From: Bog-473 sp963751335 | GTDB lineage: Bacteria; Actinomycetota; Acidimicrobiia; Acidimicrobiales; RAAP-2 | NCBI GenBank assembly: GCA_963751335.1 | Contig: CAVVUB010000009.1 | Span: 1-64,000, forward strand | Reading direction: 5' to 3' | DNA length: 64,000 bases | Shown here: one piece after another, positions 52,659 to 61,455 of the stretch | How the letters are laid out: each line of letters opens with the position of its first letter | How positions within the stretch are numbered: position 1 is the first letter of the stretch | Notes under the pieces: generated by a model | What the model was told of the DNA's origin: nothing | The model's database searches: none | The model's input: the letters and a program-made list of their open reading frames with translations, nothing else | Made by a program: the position numbers and the translations under genes

Positions 52659-53666
52659 ATGACCCATCCGAAGATTTCAATCCTTGATTTGGCGCCGATC
52701 AGGCGGGGCGAAACGGCCGGTGAGAGCTTCGCCGCCTGCGTCGTGCTGGCCCAGCAGGCTGAAACGCTGGGCTACCAGCGTGTCTGGTACGCCGAGCACC
52801 ACAACATTGCGGGCATCGCCTCGTCGGCGACCAGTGTCCTCGTCGCGCACGTGGGCGCCCTGACCAAGACAATCCGACTCGGGGCCGGCGGGGTGATGCT
52901 GCCCAATCACGCCCCTCTGACGATCGCCGAGCAGTTCGGCACGTTGGCCGCCATGTACCCGGGGCGGATCGACCTCGGTCTGGGCAGGGCACCGGGTTCG
53001 GATCAGAACACGATGTATGCGTTACGCCGGGACCCGCGCTCGGCCGATAGCTTCCCCCAGGACGTCCTCGAACTTCAGGGCTATCTCAGCGGGCACAGCA
53101 GGGTGAAGGGCGTCGAGGCTGTTCCCGGTCAGGGTTCCCGTGTCCCGCTCTACATCCTTGGGTCGTCACTCTTCGGCGCGCAAATGGCTGCCGCCTACGG
53201 TTTGCCCTACGCATTCGCTTCTCACTTCGCGCCGGATGCGCTCCACCTTGCGCTGAAGTGCTATCGGGAGGAGTTTCAGCCCTCCGAACAGCTTGAGCGA
53301 CCGTACGTCATGGCCGGAATCAATGTGATCGCGGCCGATACGACGGCCGAAGCCGAGGTGCAGCTCGAGGGTATCCGGCGGCTTCGTGCCATCAGCCTCT
53401 ACGGCCGTCAGTTGGGTGAGCACCAACTCGACATGACCGACGATCAGGCAGATCAACTGTTGGCCGCCGGGGCCTCTGGCCATGTCGATCACATGCTGAC
53501 CTTTACCGCGGCCGGTACGCCGCCAGAGGTCCGTTCGTCTCTGGAGGATTTCGCCCTACTCACCGGCGCTGACGAGCTGATCACCGTCCACCAGTCCACG
53601 ACGGCCGAAAGCCGTCTGCGCTCGGTCACTCTCCTTGCCGAAGCGGCGAAGATCGCTGGCCCATGA
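52659..53666 (+). CDS. LLM-class flavin-dependent oxidoreductase (luciferase-like)
   Basis: A 335-residue TIM-barrel monooxygenase or dehydrogenase. SILDLAPIRRGE starts strand 1; GYQRVWYAEHHNIAGIASSA has the conserved His pair; LGAGGVMLPNHAPLTIAEQF and RIDLGLGRAPGSD are the LLM signatures. FMN or F420 use cannot be told, but single-component alkanal monooxygenase-like proteins of this length usually use FMN. ATG 52659 begins 178 bp after the CoA-transferase pair; a leading overlap with an upstream frame is not meaningful. Confidence 0.9.
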   Translation: MTHPKISILDLAPIRRGETAGESFAACVVLAQQAETLGYQRVWYAEHHNIAGIASSATSVLVAHVGALTKTIRLGAGGVMLPNHAPLTIAEQFGTLAAMYPGRIDLGLGRAPGSDQNTMYALRRDPRSADSFPQDVLELQGYLSGHSRVKGVEAVPGQGSRVPLYILGSSLFGAQMAAAYGLPYAFASHFAPDALHLALKCYREEFQPSEQLERPYVMAGINVIAADTTAEAEVQLEGIRRLRAISLYGRQLGEHQLDMTDDQADQLLAAGASGHVDHMLTFTAAGTPPEVRSSLEDFALLTGADELITVHQSTTAESRLRSVTLLAEAAKIAGP

Positions 53667-53748
53667 CGTGCCGCGGGGGTCGTCCGACCCTGCGGTGGAA
53701 ATGTGCGGCAATCGGAGCCGCGTCTGACTCGGGCACCGCCACCAGAGA

Positions 53749-55320
53749 TCAGAGAATCGGAACGATGGCTTCATCTGACGTGTTGTCACGGAGGCGGACG
53801 AAGGGTCCGCAGGCTGCCCCGACGAGTGCTGCCACCCCGGCCACCAGCATGGTCACGTGTAGGCCATCCATGAACGCGGCATGGCTCCCCGCAGCCACGC
53901 GTTGGGCCACCTGAGCGGAAGTCCTGTGGGGAACGGGGGCCAGACCCTGAGAGACGTCTGCCGCCGACCGGGCAACAACGTGAGCGACGTCCGGCGGCAC
54001 ACCGGCGCGAAGGAGGTGGACTACTAATCCGCTCGCCACAATGGAGCCCAGGATCGACCCGCAAACGGCCGTGCCGAGCACGCCTCCGAGCTGGATCGCC
54101 GTCGTTTGGATACCACCGGCGACCCCGGCCTCGTCGACCGGGACGTTGCCCACAATGGCATCCGTCGCCGCGGTCACCACCAAACCGATACCGAGACCGA
54201 TGAGGACGAAAGGCGGCCAGAGATGGACGTAGCTGGAGTCGACCTGAAGCGTCGAGAGCGACAGGAGAGCAATGGAGGTGGCCAAGAGCCCCCCGGTGAT
54301 CGGTACTGCCGGACCGAATCGTTCGGTGAGACGAGCGCCCAGGTTGCCCGAGACGGCAAAGGCAGCCGTCAACGGGAGTAGCCGGACGCCTGCCTCGACC
54401 GGGCTGTAGCCGTGCACGCTCTGCAGGTAGAGCCCCACGAAGAAGAGCACGCCAAAGAGCGCGAAGAAATCGAGGAGGACGATTGCCGTGCTCAGCGAGA
54501 CCGACCGATCGGCAAAGATGGAGAGTGGCACCAGGGGGTTCCGCCGCTTCTGTTCAACGATCACGAACGCCACCAGCAGCACGATCCCGAAGGCGATGAG
54601 ACCCAGGGTTTTCTCGTTTCCCCAGCCCCAGCCTTGGGCGTTGATCAGGGCATAGACGATCGCGAGCAGACCAATGGCCAGGCAGGCCACCCCGGGAATG
54701 TCGAAGGGCCCGACCTTGCTCTCACGCGACTCACTCAGCACGAGCGCTCCGATGACCAGTGTGACGATACCGACAGGGACATTTATGAAGAACACGCTCT
54801 GCCATGAGATGTGCTCCACGAACAAACCGCCGACAATTGGACCCGCAGCGGTCGCGGTCGCGGACGCGCTTACCCAGATGCCCACGGCGCGGTTGAGCTC
54901 CTCGGGAGGGTAGGCCGCACGCATGAGGGCGATTGTGTTGGGAAGGAGCAGCGCAGCAAAGGCTCCCTGGAATCCGCGCAGGACGATGACGCCGTCGATG
55001 GTTCCCACGAGTCCGATGGCCAACGATGAGATCGTGAAGCCGCAGACACCCACCAGGAACACGCGTCGTCGACCGAATCGGTCTCCAAGCTTGCCTCCAA
55101 AAATCAGGGACACGGCGATGACGAGTAGGTAGGCGTTGGTGATCCATTGCAGATCGGAGAGTGAGGCGTTCAAGTCTCGTCCGATGTACGGGTTCGCCAC
55201 CGCGACGACGGACCCGTCAATTCCGACCATGACGACCGCCAGAGACACCACGACAAGGGTCAGCCACGGTTTTCCGCGGTACCGGGCCGGCGCGACGACC
55301 TCTGTGATGGTCTCCGTCAA
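53749..55320 (-). CDS. MFS drug antiporter, DHA2 (14-helix) type
   Basis: About 523 residues with 14 helices. Helix 1 ends VGIDGSVVAVANPYIGRDL; motif A is GKLGDRFGRRRVFLVG; motif C region SASATATAAGPIVGGLF. TTG 55320 is favoured because GGAGGG lies 7 bases upstream; a frame open to 55404 adds a Cys- and Arg-rich leader unlike the family. It is divergent from a TetR gene and the intergenic region carries two copies of GTTTCTGCC, so it is probably induced when the TetR ligand appears. Confidence 0.9.
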   Translation of the reverse strand: MTETITEVVAPARYRGKPWLTLVVVSLAVVMVGIDGSVVAVANPYIGRDLNASLSDLQWITNAYLLVIAVSLIFGGKLGDRFGRRRVFLVGVCGFTISSLAIGLVGTIDGVIVLRGFQGAFAALLLPNTIALMRAAYPPEELNRAVGIWVSASATATAAGPIVGGLFVEHISWQSVFFINVPVGIVTLVIGALVLSESRESKVGPFDIPGVACLAIGLLAIVYALINAQGWGWGNEKTLGLIAFGIVLLVAFVIVEQKRRNPLVPLSIFADRSVSLSTAIVLLDFFALFGVLFFVGLYLQSVHGYSPVEAGVRLLPLTAAFAVSGNLGARLTERFGPAVPITGGLLATSIALLSLSTLQVDSSYVHLWPPFVLIGLGIGLVVTAATDAIVGNVPVDEAGVAGGIQTTAIQLGGVLGTAVCGSILGSIVASGLVVHLLRAGVPPDVAHVVARSAADVSQGLAPVPHRTSAQVAQRVAAGSHAAFMDGLHVTMLVAGVAALVGAACGPFVRLRDNTSDEAIVPIL

Positions 55321-55365
55321 CGTGGGTCCCTCCTGGCCGGGCCGTAAAAACAGCCCGAGATGGCG

Positions 55366-55392
55366 GTTTCTGCCAGAGTGACAGTTTCTGCC
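55366..55392. promoter_or_regulatory. Direct repeats GTTTCTGCC between MFS and TetR genes
   Basis: GTTTCTGCC lies at 55366-55374 and 55384-55392, 18 bp apart, between the divergent MFS (start 55320) and TetR (start 55477) genes. On the minus strand they read GGCAGAAAC. They are the only repeats in this region and are candidate operator half-sites. Confidence 0.4.
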
Positions 55393-55476
55393 GTTTGAGC
55401 ACAAATTCGACTAGAGTGCGGTGGTCGGCGGCGGGCGACAGCAACCTGACGAGCTCGGGGGCGACGGGATGGGAAA

Positions 55477-56109
55477 GTGAGCGGAGGCCTCACGGCGCGA
55501 AACAAGGACAGAACTCGGCGCGAATTGGCGCAGGCGGCCTCACGTCTTTTCGCCGAGCGGGGGTACACGTCGACGACGGTCCAGGACATTGTTCAGGCCG
55601 TCGACGTCTCCCCACGGACGTTCTTCCGCTACTTCCCGTGCAAAGAGGACGTTGTGACCGCCATCGCAAGTTTCAGCATGGACGAGGTCCTCGGCTTTGT
55701 GTCAGAGCACGATCCTGCAGAACCGCTGGCGTCCGTGTTGCGGGCGGCCTTCACCGAGCTCCTCTCCTCTGTTCGCTCTGAGCCCGACGCAGCACGGTCT
55801 TTTCAGCGGACCCTCCGCGAGACACCCACGCTGCGCGGGCGCTGGCTCGAGGAACAACGCCGAAATCGTGACCGGCTCGCCGTTGCCTTGGCACCATGGT
55901 TCGAGTCGGAATCTTCGCCTCTCGCGGCGCACCTCGCCGCCGGCATCGCGCTTGTCGTCGTGGACGAAGTGATGGCGCTTTGGGCCGATCAGCCGTCCGA
56001 GCCAGATCCGCTCGAGCTCCTCGACGAGGCGTTCGACGCTCTTGGGGAATCGCTCCTCACGCGATTGAGCGGTGAGAAGGCTCTTCGGCCGAAGGTTTCT
56101 TCGTCGTGA
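55477..56109 (+). CDS. TetR-family repressor
   Basis: A 210-residue regulator. The N-terminal helix-turn-helix is RRELAQAASRLFAERGYTST, TVQDIVQAVDVSPRTFFRYF, then KEDVV. The C-terminal helical ligand domain ends with DPLELLDEAFDALGESL. GTG 55477 is in the usual place. Divergent from and probably controlling the MFS pump at 53749-55320. Confidence 0.92.
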   Translation: MSGGLTARNKDRTRRELAQAASRLFAERGYTSTTVQDIVQAVDVSPRTFFRYFPCKEDVVTAIASFSMDEVLGFVSEHDPAEPLASVLRAAFTELLSSVRSEPDAARSFQRTLRETPTLRGRWLEEQRRNRDRLAVALAPWFESESSPLAAHLAAGIALVVVDEVMALWADQPSEPDPLELLDEAFDALGESLLTRLSGEKALRPKVSSS

Positions 56110-56190
56110 CGCCAGGGGACGACTCGCGTCCACAATGCGGAAGACGGACGGCTCAGGTGTCGTGAGCTGATCCGGCGTCCCGACTGAGGT

Positions 56191-56451
56191 TCAGGCTTCG
56201 CCGCGCCAACGCTTGTAGAGCTGGGTCAAGTCGTCAACGGCGGTGGGTGGCAGTTCCTCGGGCTGGATCGCGCCGGTGAGCTTGATGGTGATACGGATCT
56301 GCTCGAGGTAGTTCGAGCAGTTGGGGCATGCCCGGAGGTGGTCCTCGAGCCGCCGCCGCTGCCTCCGAGAGAGGGTCCCTTCCAGGTAGTCGGTGAGCAG
56401 TTCGATGGCCTGTTGGCACACCAGATCTCGATTGCGCAAGGAGAGCATCAT
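56191..56451 (-). CDS. Anti-sigma factor with zinc-finger (zf-HC2) domain, soluble
   Basis: An 86-residue protein with the HxxxCxxC motif (HLRACPNC, residues 38-45) and an upstream Cys, the ZAS zinc site of anti-sigma factors. No membrane helix follows, so it is soluble, like RsrA. It starts immediately after the sigma-factor stop (ATG 56451, sigma TAG at 56452-56454). Zinc loss or thiol oxidation could release the sigma factor; that is known for RsrA and inferred here. Confidence 0.85.
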   Translation of the reverse strand: MMLSLRNRDLVCQQAIELLTDYLEGTLSRRQRRRLEDHLRACPNCSNYLEQIRITIKLTGAIQPEELPPTAVDDLTQLYKRWRGEA

Positions 56452-57036
56452 CTACGCCCCCTTCATCTCGGTCGCCAAAATCTGGCGGAGTCCGGCGCGA
56501 CCCCGGTGCAGCAGAATCCTCTGATTGCCGGGTTTGATACCCAGTACGTCGCAGGCCTCCTCGCTCGAAAGACCTTCCACGTCGCGGAGCACCACAATGG
56601 CGCGCTGGCGCTCGGGCAGTCCATCGAGCGCATTCCACAAGACCGCTGTGACCGCCGATGCGTCCATACGTTCCTCAACGTCTTCGTCCCAGCGTTCTAC
56701 CGGTTCGGCCCATTGACCCGTTGCGTTGAAGTGATCGGGGTCTATAGACGGTTCCCGAGGAGGACGGCGTTTGTACTCGATCGTGCGGGCTGTACGCACC
56801 CTGTTGACGAGGATGTGAAACAACCATGTCTTCAACGACGAGCGGCCCTCGAACCGATCAATGCCTCGTATGACGCCCATCCACGTGTCTTGTACTGCCT
56901 CTTCGGCAACGGCATGGTCGCTCACCATCGAACGGGCGAGTCGGAGCATCGGCATTTGGTAGCGCTTTACGAGCATGACGAAGGCCTGCTCATCTCCACG
57001 TCGCAGCCCGCCGAGCAGCTCGGCATCCGTTTCCAC
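56452..57036 (-). CDS. ECF sigma factor
   Basis: About 194 residues. Region 2: DEQAFVMLVKRYQMPMLRLA, VAEEAVQDTWMGVIRGIDRF and SSLKTWLFHILVNRVR. Region 4: LPERQRAIVVLRDVEGLSSEEACDVLGI and RILLHRGRAGLRQIL. GTG 57036 (VETDAELLGGL) is preferred since ECF proteins begin about there; ATG 57111 adds 25 unrelated residues and sits beside a palindrome. Directs RNA polymerase to stress promoters, restrained by the zinc anti-sigma encoded next. A 28-bp near-perfect palindrome lies 68 bp upstream. Confidence 0.9.
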   Translation of the reverse strand: METDAELLGGLRRGDEQAFVMLVKRYQMPMLRLARSMVSDHAVAEEAVQDTWMGVIRGIDRFEGRSSLKTWLFHILVNRVRTARTIEYKRRPPREPSIDPDHFNATGQWAEPVERWDEDVEERMDASAVTAVLWNALDGLPERQRAIVVLRDVEGLSSEEACDVLGIKPGNQRILLHRGRAGLRQILATEMKGA

Positions 57037-57103
57037 GTTTCCGAGCGTAGATCGATGGCGACGAACGCCGGGCGCGGACAGGCCATCGGACCCCGCGTAT
57101 TCA

Positions 57104-57131
57104 TCCACCATCGCGAGCTCGAGATGGTGGA
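57104..57131. promoter_or_regulatory. 28-bp near-perfect palindrome upstream of ECF sigma gene
   Basis: TCCACCATC (57104-57112) and GATGGTGGA (57123-57131) are exact inverted arms; CGAGCTCG (57114-57121) between them is also palindromic. Only one base pair (57113/57122) breaks the symmetry. The site lies between the divergent sigma and beta-propeller genes. Confidence 0.55.
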
Positions 57132-57284
57132 TGTGGGCCCGTCGGGGTGCTCGTCACAGGCGTCACGACCCGATCTGCTGCGTTCTGCTTCCGAGCAGCG
57201 TCCCAGCTGCTCCTCGTTCGAGGCGCGTAACGCGCGCACTCCACCGAGGACAGTACGGACAGAACCCAGATGACTGGAGGAACA

Positions 57285-58433
57285 TTGAAGACGTTTGCCC
57301 GAATTGTCCTGGCGGTTGGGGCCGCCATCAGTCTGTCCGTGGTGGCGCTCCCGACTCTCGCTGGCGCCAACCCGCCGAGTGTGCCTTCCTTCTCGGTCGG
57401 GGCCGACCATGCGGTGTTTGTGCAAACTGACAACCCTGCGGGAAACCAGATCGTGGCCTACCACCGAAATGTGGATGGGACCCTCGTTCCCGCAGGCACG
57501 TACCCGACCGGCGGACGTGGCGGTGTGCTCAACGGCTCTGCGGTCGACCATCTTGCCTCTCAGGGCTCCCTGGCCTACAACCCCGCCACGAGCGAGCTCT
57601 ACGCGGTCAATGCCGGCAGCAACACCATCTCAGTGTTCTCAGTGCGCGGAGACCAGCTTGCATTGCGCCAGGTCGTCCCCTCTGGTGGTTCCTTTCCGGT
57701 CAGTATCGCCGTGCACGGGACTTCCGTCTACGTGGTCGACGCATTGAGTGCGAGCCTGCAGGGCTATGTGTCTTTCTTTGGTTACCTCTTCCCTCTCCCT
57801 GGCTCCAATCGCTCGCTCGGATTTGTGGTACCCAGCGATCCAACGCAATTCCTCAGCACACCGGGTCAAGTCGCGTTCACGCCCGATGGGTCCAGCCTGC
57901 TGGTCACAACGAAGGCAAGCGGGAGTGACATCGACGTGTTCCGCGTGGGTCCCTTCGGGTATCTCTCGCCGTCACCGGTCGTCAACGCAGAGCCGGGCGC
58001 CGTTCCCTTCGCGGTGAACTTCGACGCGGTCGGACACATTGTGATAGCCGATGCCGGAACAAATGCTCTCTCGACGTACTCTCTTGCCTCCAACGGCACG
58101 TTGACCTCGATCAACACCGTTGCCACCGGCCAGACTGCGACGTGTTGGGTGGCCACGGCTCAGGGGGCCTTCTTCGTTTCGAACGCTGGAAGTGCCAACG
58201 TCAGCAGATTCGCCGAGCAACTATCAGGACAGCTGACACTCCTCGGTACGACGGGGACGGATCCCGGCACGGTTGACGCGGCACCCTCAGCGGGCGGGCA
58301 GTTCCTCTACGTCGAGACCGGTGGGACCGGCACTCTCGATGAGTTTGAGGTCGGCCCGGGCGGCTCACTCTCGGGAATTGGCTCCGTGGTCGTTCCCGGA
58401 GCGGTAGGTGGCGAGGGCATCGTCGCCTTCTAA
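57285..58433 (+). CDS. Secreted beta-propeller (lactonase/YVTN-like) protein
   Basis: About 382 residues. TTG 57285 is favoured since GGAGG lies 3-8 bases upstream and it gives a clean signal peptide (MKTFARIVLAVGAAISLSVV then ALPTLAGA); ATG 57270 is in frame. The mature part repeats short blades of four strands: QGSLAYNPATSELYAVNAGS, VSIAVHGTSVYVVDA, GQVAFTPDGSSLLVTTKASG, VNFDAVGHIVIADAGTNAL. The fold is that of 6-phosphogluconolactonase and YVTN proteins. Catalysis is unknown, and many secreted copies only bind. Divergent from the ECF sigma gene and may be its target. Confidence 0.82.
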   Translation: MKTFARIVLAVGAAISLSVVALPTLAGANPPSVPSFSVGADHAVFVQTDNPAGNQIVAYHRNVDGTLVPAGTYPTGGRGGVLNGSAVDHLASQGSLAYNPATSELYAVNAGSNTISVFSVRGDQLALRQVVPSGGSFPVSIAVHGTSVYVVDALSASLQGYVSFFGYLFPLPGSNRSLGFVVPSDPTQFLSTPGQVAFTPDGSSLLVTTKASGSDIDVFRVGPFGYLSPSPVVNAEPGAVPFAVNFDAVGHIVIADAGTNALSTYSLASNGTLTSINTVATGQTATCWVATAQGAFFVSNAGSANVSRFAEQLSGQLTLLGTTGTDPGTVDAAPSAGGQFLYVETGGTGTLDEFEVGPGGSLSGIGSVVVPGAVGGEGIVAF

Positions 58434-58630
58434 GGGTTCGTCCTTGCGGGACTCAGCTGGCGTCCGCGCCGGTCCCGGAAACGGGAGTGATCGGCGGTTG
58501 TGGCACGAGCGGGAAGCCCTCAATAGTGTGGTTGACGTGGGTGATCTGTCGGAGGCTCGCATGGATGGTCGATCCACAAATTGGTGGTGTGCTCCAAAAC
58601 CTGAATGGCGATGGCAAGGAGGTGATGTTC

Positions 58631-58819
58631 GTGAGCAATGAAGACGACAACATCAAGGCCGCTGCACTGAAGCTCTCCGACGCGATGAGCGGGCTCGTGC
58701 GCGCCATGGACGCGATGTCAGATGAGGGGGCGGCTGGCAAAGACATCCCCGACGAGTTGCCCGAGCAGCTGGAGAGGCTGGCTGCTCGCCTCAACGCAGC
58801 TCGTGGATTCAGCGACTAG
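58631..58819 (+). CDS. Small acidic helical protein (62 aa)
   Basis: GTG 58631 lies 9 bases after AAGGAGG; ATG 58625 is too close. The product begins VSNEDDNIKAAALKLSDAMS and continues as amphipathic helices with Glu, Leu and Ala (PEQLERLAARLNAARG). No family is recognised. The strong ribosome site and helical pattern support a real gene. Convergent with the small operon at 58829-59872. Confidence 0.55.
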   Translation: MSNEDDNIKAAALKLSDAMSGLVRAMDAMSDEGAAGKDIPDELPEQLERLAARLNAARGFSD

Positions 58820-58828
58820 CTGGACCGT

Positions 58829-59137
58829 TCAGCTGGGTGCACCCCGTGCCAACTTCCAGCGTGCCTTCGCAGGCCTGGTCGAGTGTTTCGTGGCACGTGA
58901 TGCCAGGTGTTCTGGTCTCGGTCTCTCTGTCGGAGCGTCATCGTCGGCCACTCGGCGGGAGCTTCCGTCGAGGAGAGGGGACGGAGTTTCCGGTGTCTGG
59001 CTGCGACGTCTTTCTCGATGCCGAAGGATGCTTACAACCGACCAAGAGAGGATTCCAAGGATCAACAGCTTGACCACGCTGATGCCGAGCCAAAGAAACC
59101 ATGACCCAAACCCGATGTCATAGGGAGACTGCATCAT
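58829..59137 (-). CDS. Small single-helix membrane protein (102 aa)
   Basis: ATG 59137 is set by AAGGAG 9 bases upstream. It begins MMQSPYDIGFGSWFLWLGIS; a helix (LWLGISVVKLLILGILSWSVV) is followed by a basic stretch RHRERRRS and a low-complexity Ser/Pro/Arg tail. Third gene of a tight leftward set of three unknown proteins. Function unknown. Confidence 0.6.
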   Translation of the reverse strand: MMQSPYDIGFGSWFLWLGISVVKLLILGILSWSVVSILRHRERRRSQTPETPSPLLDGSSRRVADDDAPTERPRPEHLASRATKHSTRPAKARWKLARGAPS

Positions 59138-59153
59138 TCGGATGGTCTCCTTG

Positions 59154-59567
59154 TCAGCGACCAGGATTCCGGTATCCATGGATCGAGTGGTCAACATCTT
59201 CCAACGACAACACCGTCGACGCGGAACCGCCGCATTGGCTGCAATCAGGAGTGTGTCGCCATGACCGGATCAGGCGGGTTCGAGCTGGGTTGAGGTAAAC
59301 GGTGAAGCCCTCCGTCTCGAAATCCAGCCGGACCTGACTGTAGGGGCGCCATTCCGTCAAAACCGGTCGACCCCTGAACGCGACTCCTTTCAGGATGCGA
59401 CGGAACCTCAGGTGGCGAGGATCAAATATCCACGTGCTGTGACACGAATCGAGGGCGAAGACATCGAGAGACTGAGGACTCGTTTCGGAAGACTGCGCTG
59501 TCGCACACGGGGCGCGATCCGTCCCGCCACCATCGACCCATGGTATGGGTGAAGCCGTCGTTGTCAT
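59154..59567 (-). CDS. Uncharacterised soluble protein (137 aa)
   Basis: Starts at ATG 59567, overlapping the previous gene's stop as ATGA. The middle reads ALDSCHSTWIFDPRHLRFRR, then EWRPYSQVRLDFETEGFTVY, and the end has a CxxC (DCSQCGG). Several Trp and Arg positions suggest a conserved small beta-rich domain, and I have seen similar actinobacterial proteins without assigned function. The coupled start and neighbour layout support it. Confidence 0.55.
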   Translation of the reverse strand: MTTTASPIPWVDGGGTDRAPCATAQSSETSPQSLDVFALDSCHSTWIFDPRHLRFRRILKGVAFRGRPVLTEWRPYSQVRLDFETEGFTVYLNPARTRLIRSWRHTPDCSQCGGSASTVLSLEDVDHSIHGYRNPGR

Positions 59568-59872
59568 TGGTCCGCAGCGATCCTGGAGGTCGGACCTGAT
59601 CGGCGGCGGAGCTCAGGCGGCCTCGAATGGGAGCGCGGGATCGCCTGGAGGAGTCGAGGACCTGTACTGGCAAGACGGACTCCGTCGGGGGTCAATGATT
59701 CCTTGAGCACCAAGCCGTCCGAGATGCGTCTGACGTGGTATCCGTCGGCGGTTATTCCGGCGATTGTGAAGCCCGGTGCCCATCGTCCGAGCTCATATCG
59801 GGTGCGTACCTCGACCCGAGTTCCGACGGAGAATTCGCTTCTGTCTCTGCACGTCGCACTTGAGGTGTCCAT
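59564..59872 (-). CDS. Uncharacterised small protein with SH3-like barrel pattern (102 aa)
   Basis: Begins MDTSSATCRDRSEFSVGTRV. The FSVGTRVEVRTRYELGRWAP segment followed by GFTIAGITADGYHVRR and SDGLVLKESL alternates strands like a Tudor/SH3-like barrel. A basic C-terminus rich in Arg and Pro follows. It is the first of three tightly packed genes; the stop overlaps the next start (ATGA). No family name can be given. Confidence 0.55.
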   Translation of the reverse strand: MDTSSATCRDRSEFSVGTRVEVRTRYELGRWAPGFTIAGITADGYHVRRISDGLVLKESLTPDGVRLASTGPRLLQAIPRSHSRPPELRRRSGPTSRIAADQ

Positions 59873-60039
59873 GCGTCTCCACTCCTCTCGTTTGCCCTAC
59901 AGCGACGACGGTCCGGTTCAGCAACCGCAATTCCGCTCTCTTGATACCGAGGCGCTGTCGCACCATCAGTCAATCCTTAGGTGGTGCAGATCCTGTCTTG
60001 CCGGCATGGAGGCGATATGGAGATTGAGGGATACGTCGG

Positions 60040-61455
60040 CTACGCACTAGGAATGACGATGATGAACCGACTGCCTTGACCTTCTTTGCTCACTGCGGTG
60101 ACCTCGCCGTTGTGGGCGCGAACCAGCTCCTGAACAACCGCCAATCCCACTCCACTCCCCCCAGTAGTGTGCCTCACACCCGGTCCGCGCCAAAACCGAT
60201 CGAAAACGTGGTCGAGATCGGCCTGAGGAATACCTCTCCCTGAGTCCTCTACGGCAACTCTGGCCAGGTGATCGCGCGAGGAGACGGTGACCTTGACGGA
60301 GCCTCCCTCCGGCGTGAACTTGATGGAATTGGTGAGGAGATTGGTGATGACCTGGTGCAAACGGTTCTTGTCGCCCCTGACCACGGCCGGCTGAAGATCG
60401 CAGGTCAGGGAGAGCCCAGCGGTCTCGAGCTGTGCTTTCAGGGCTTCGACCGCTTTGTCGGCGACGCCTGCGAGGTCCACCGTCCTGAGATCCAACGCCA
60501 ACACGGCTGCTTCAGCCGACGCGAGCACTTCGAGGTCCTCGACAATGCGACCCAGACGCAGCGTTTCGTCGTGCAATGACGACAAGGTCGCTGGGCTCGG
60601 CTCGGTGAGGCCATCGGACATCGCCTCAGTCGTGGCCTGAAGAATGGCCAGCGGAGTCCGTAGCTCATGAGCAACATCGGCGACGAGGACCCGTCGGAGA
60701 TGATCTTCCGACTCGAGCATGTCCGCCATGTGGTTGAAGGTCCTCGACAGATCCCCGAGCTCCCCTGGCGCCTGGGTGTCCTCAACCCGGATACCCCGCT
60801 GGCCGGACGCCATCGCCTGCGCTGCTCCCGTCAAGGCGACCACGGGACGAGTGATGCGCCGAGCGAATACGACTCCGGCAATGATGGCAAGAACAGCCAA
60901 GACCAAGGCACTCCAACCGATGCCCGTGGCAAACGCATGTCGAAGGGAGCGATCGGCTGCTCCAATTCCCGCCGTGGTCGTTCGCACCGAGACCGAACCG
61001 ACCGGAACACCGCCTGCCGTTACCGGGACCACCAGTGGACGCCCGAGGGAATTCTGGCGGATTCCTTTGGGAGTGGCTGAGCCCACGACTGCGCCTGACC
61101 GATCGCGGACCTGGACGGCAACACCTGCCTGGCTGGCCAACGTCAAGGCTGGCGAGAGATCGGTGGCATCCCACGCATGGGCTTGCTCGTAGCTGACTCT
61201 AACCGCGCTTGCTAAGGCATGTCCCAAGTCGATCTGCTGTCGACTCGTGAGGGTGGAGACGTCGCTGTTCGCGAACACCAGTGTGACGGTGGCCAGAAGA
61301 CCCAGAGCGACCAAGGCGACGAGGGCGATGAGGAGTGCGAGGCGTCGCGCAATGGGGGAGAAGCGAGTACTTCTCTGACGGTCCGCTGCTGGATGCGCGG
61401 AAGGGTTCCTCGGATCTGCCCCTCCGGGAGTTCCGCTACTTGCGAGTTCACTCAT
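60040..61455 (-). CDS. Two-component sensor histidine kinase
   Basis: A 471-residue membrane kinase. Helix 1 ALLIALVALVALGLLATVTL; extracytoplasmic sensor about 120 residues; helix 2 WSALVLAVLAIIAGVVFA; HAMP RRITRPVVALTGAAQAMASG; HisKA phosphoacceptor His in DVAHELRTPLAILQATTEAM; N-box HQVITNLLTNSIKF; G-boxes DSGRGIPQADL and GGSGVGLAVVQELV. ATG 61455 overlaps the response-regulator stop by 8 bases. Senses an unknown envelope signal and phosphorylates the adjacent regulator. Confidence 0.95.
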   Translation of the reverse strand: MSELASSGTPGGADPRNPSAHPAADRQRSTRFSPIARRLALLIALVALVALGLLATVTLVFANSDVSTLTSRQQIDLGHALASAVRVSYEQAHAWDATDLSPALTLASQAGVAVQVRDRSGAVVGSATPKGIRQNSLGRPLVVPVTAGGVPVGSVSVRTTTAGIGAADRSLRHAFATGIGWSALVLAVLAIIAGVVFARRITRPVVALTGAAQAMASGQRGIRVEDTQAPGELGDLSRTFNHMADMLESEDHLRRVLVADVAHELRTPLAILQATTEAMSDGLTEPSPATLSSLHDETLRLGRIVEDLEVLASAEAAVLALDLRTVDLAGVADKAVEALKAQLETAGLSLTCDLQPAVVRGDKNRLHQVITNLLTNSIKFTPEGGSVKVTVSSRDHLARVAVEDSGRGIPQADLDHVFDRFWRGPGVRHTTGGSGVGLAVVQELVRAHNGEVTAVSKEGQGSRFIIVIPSA

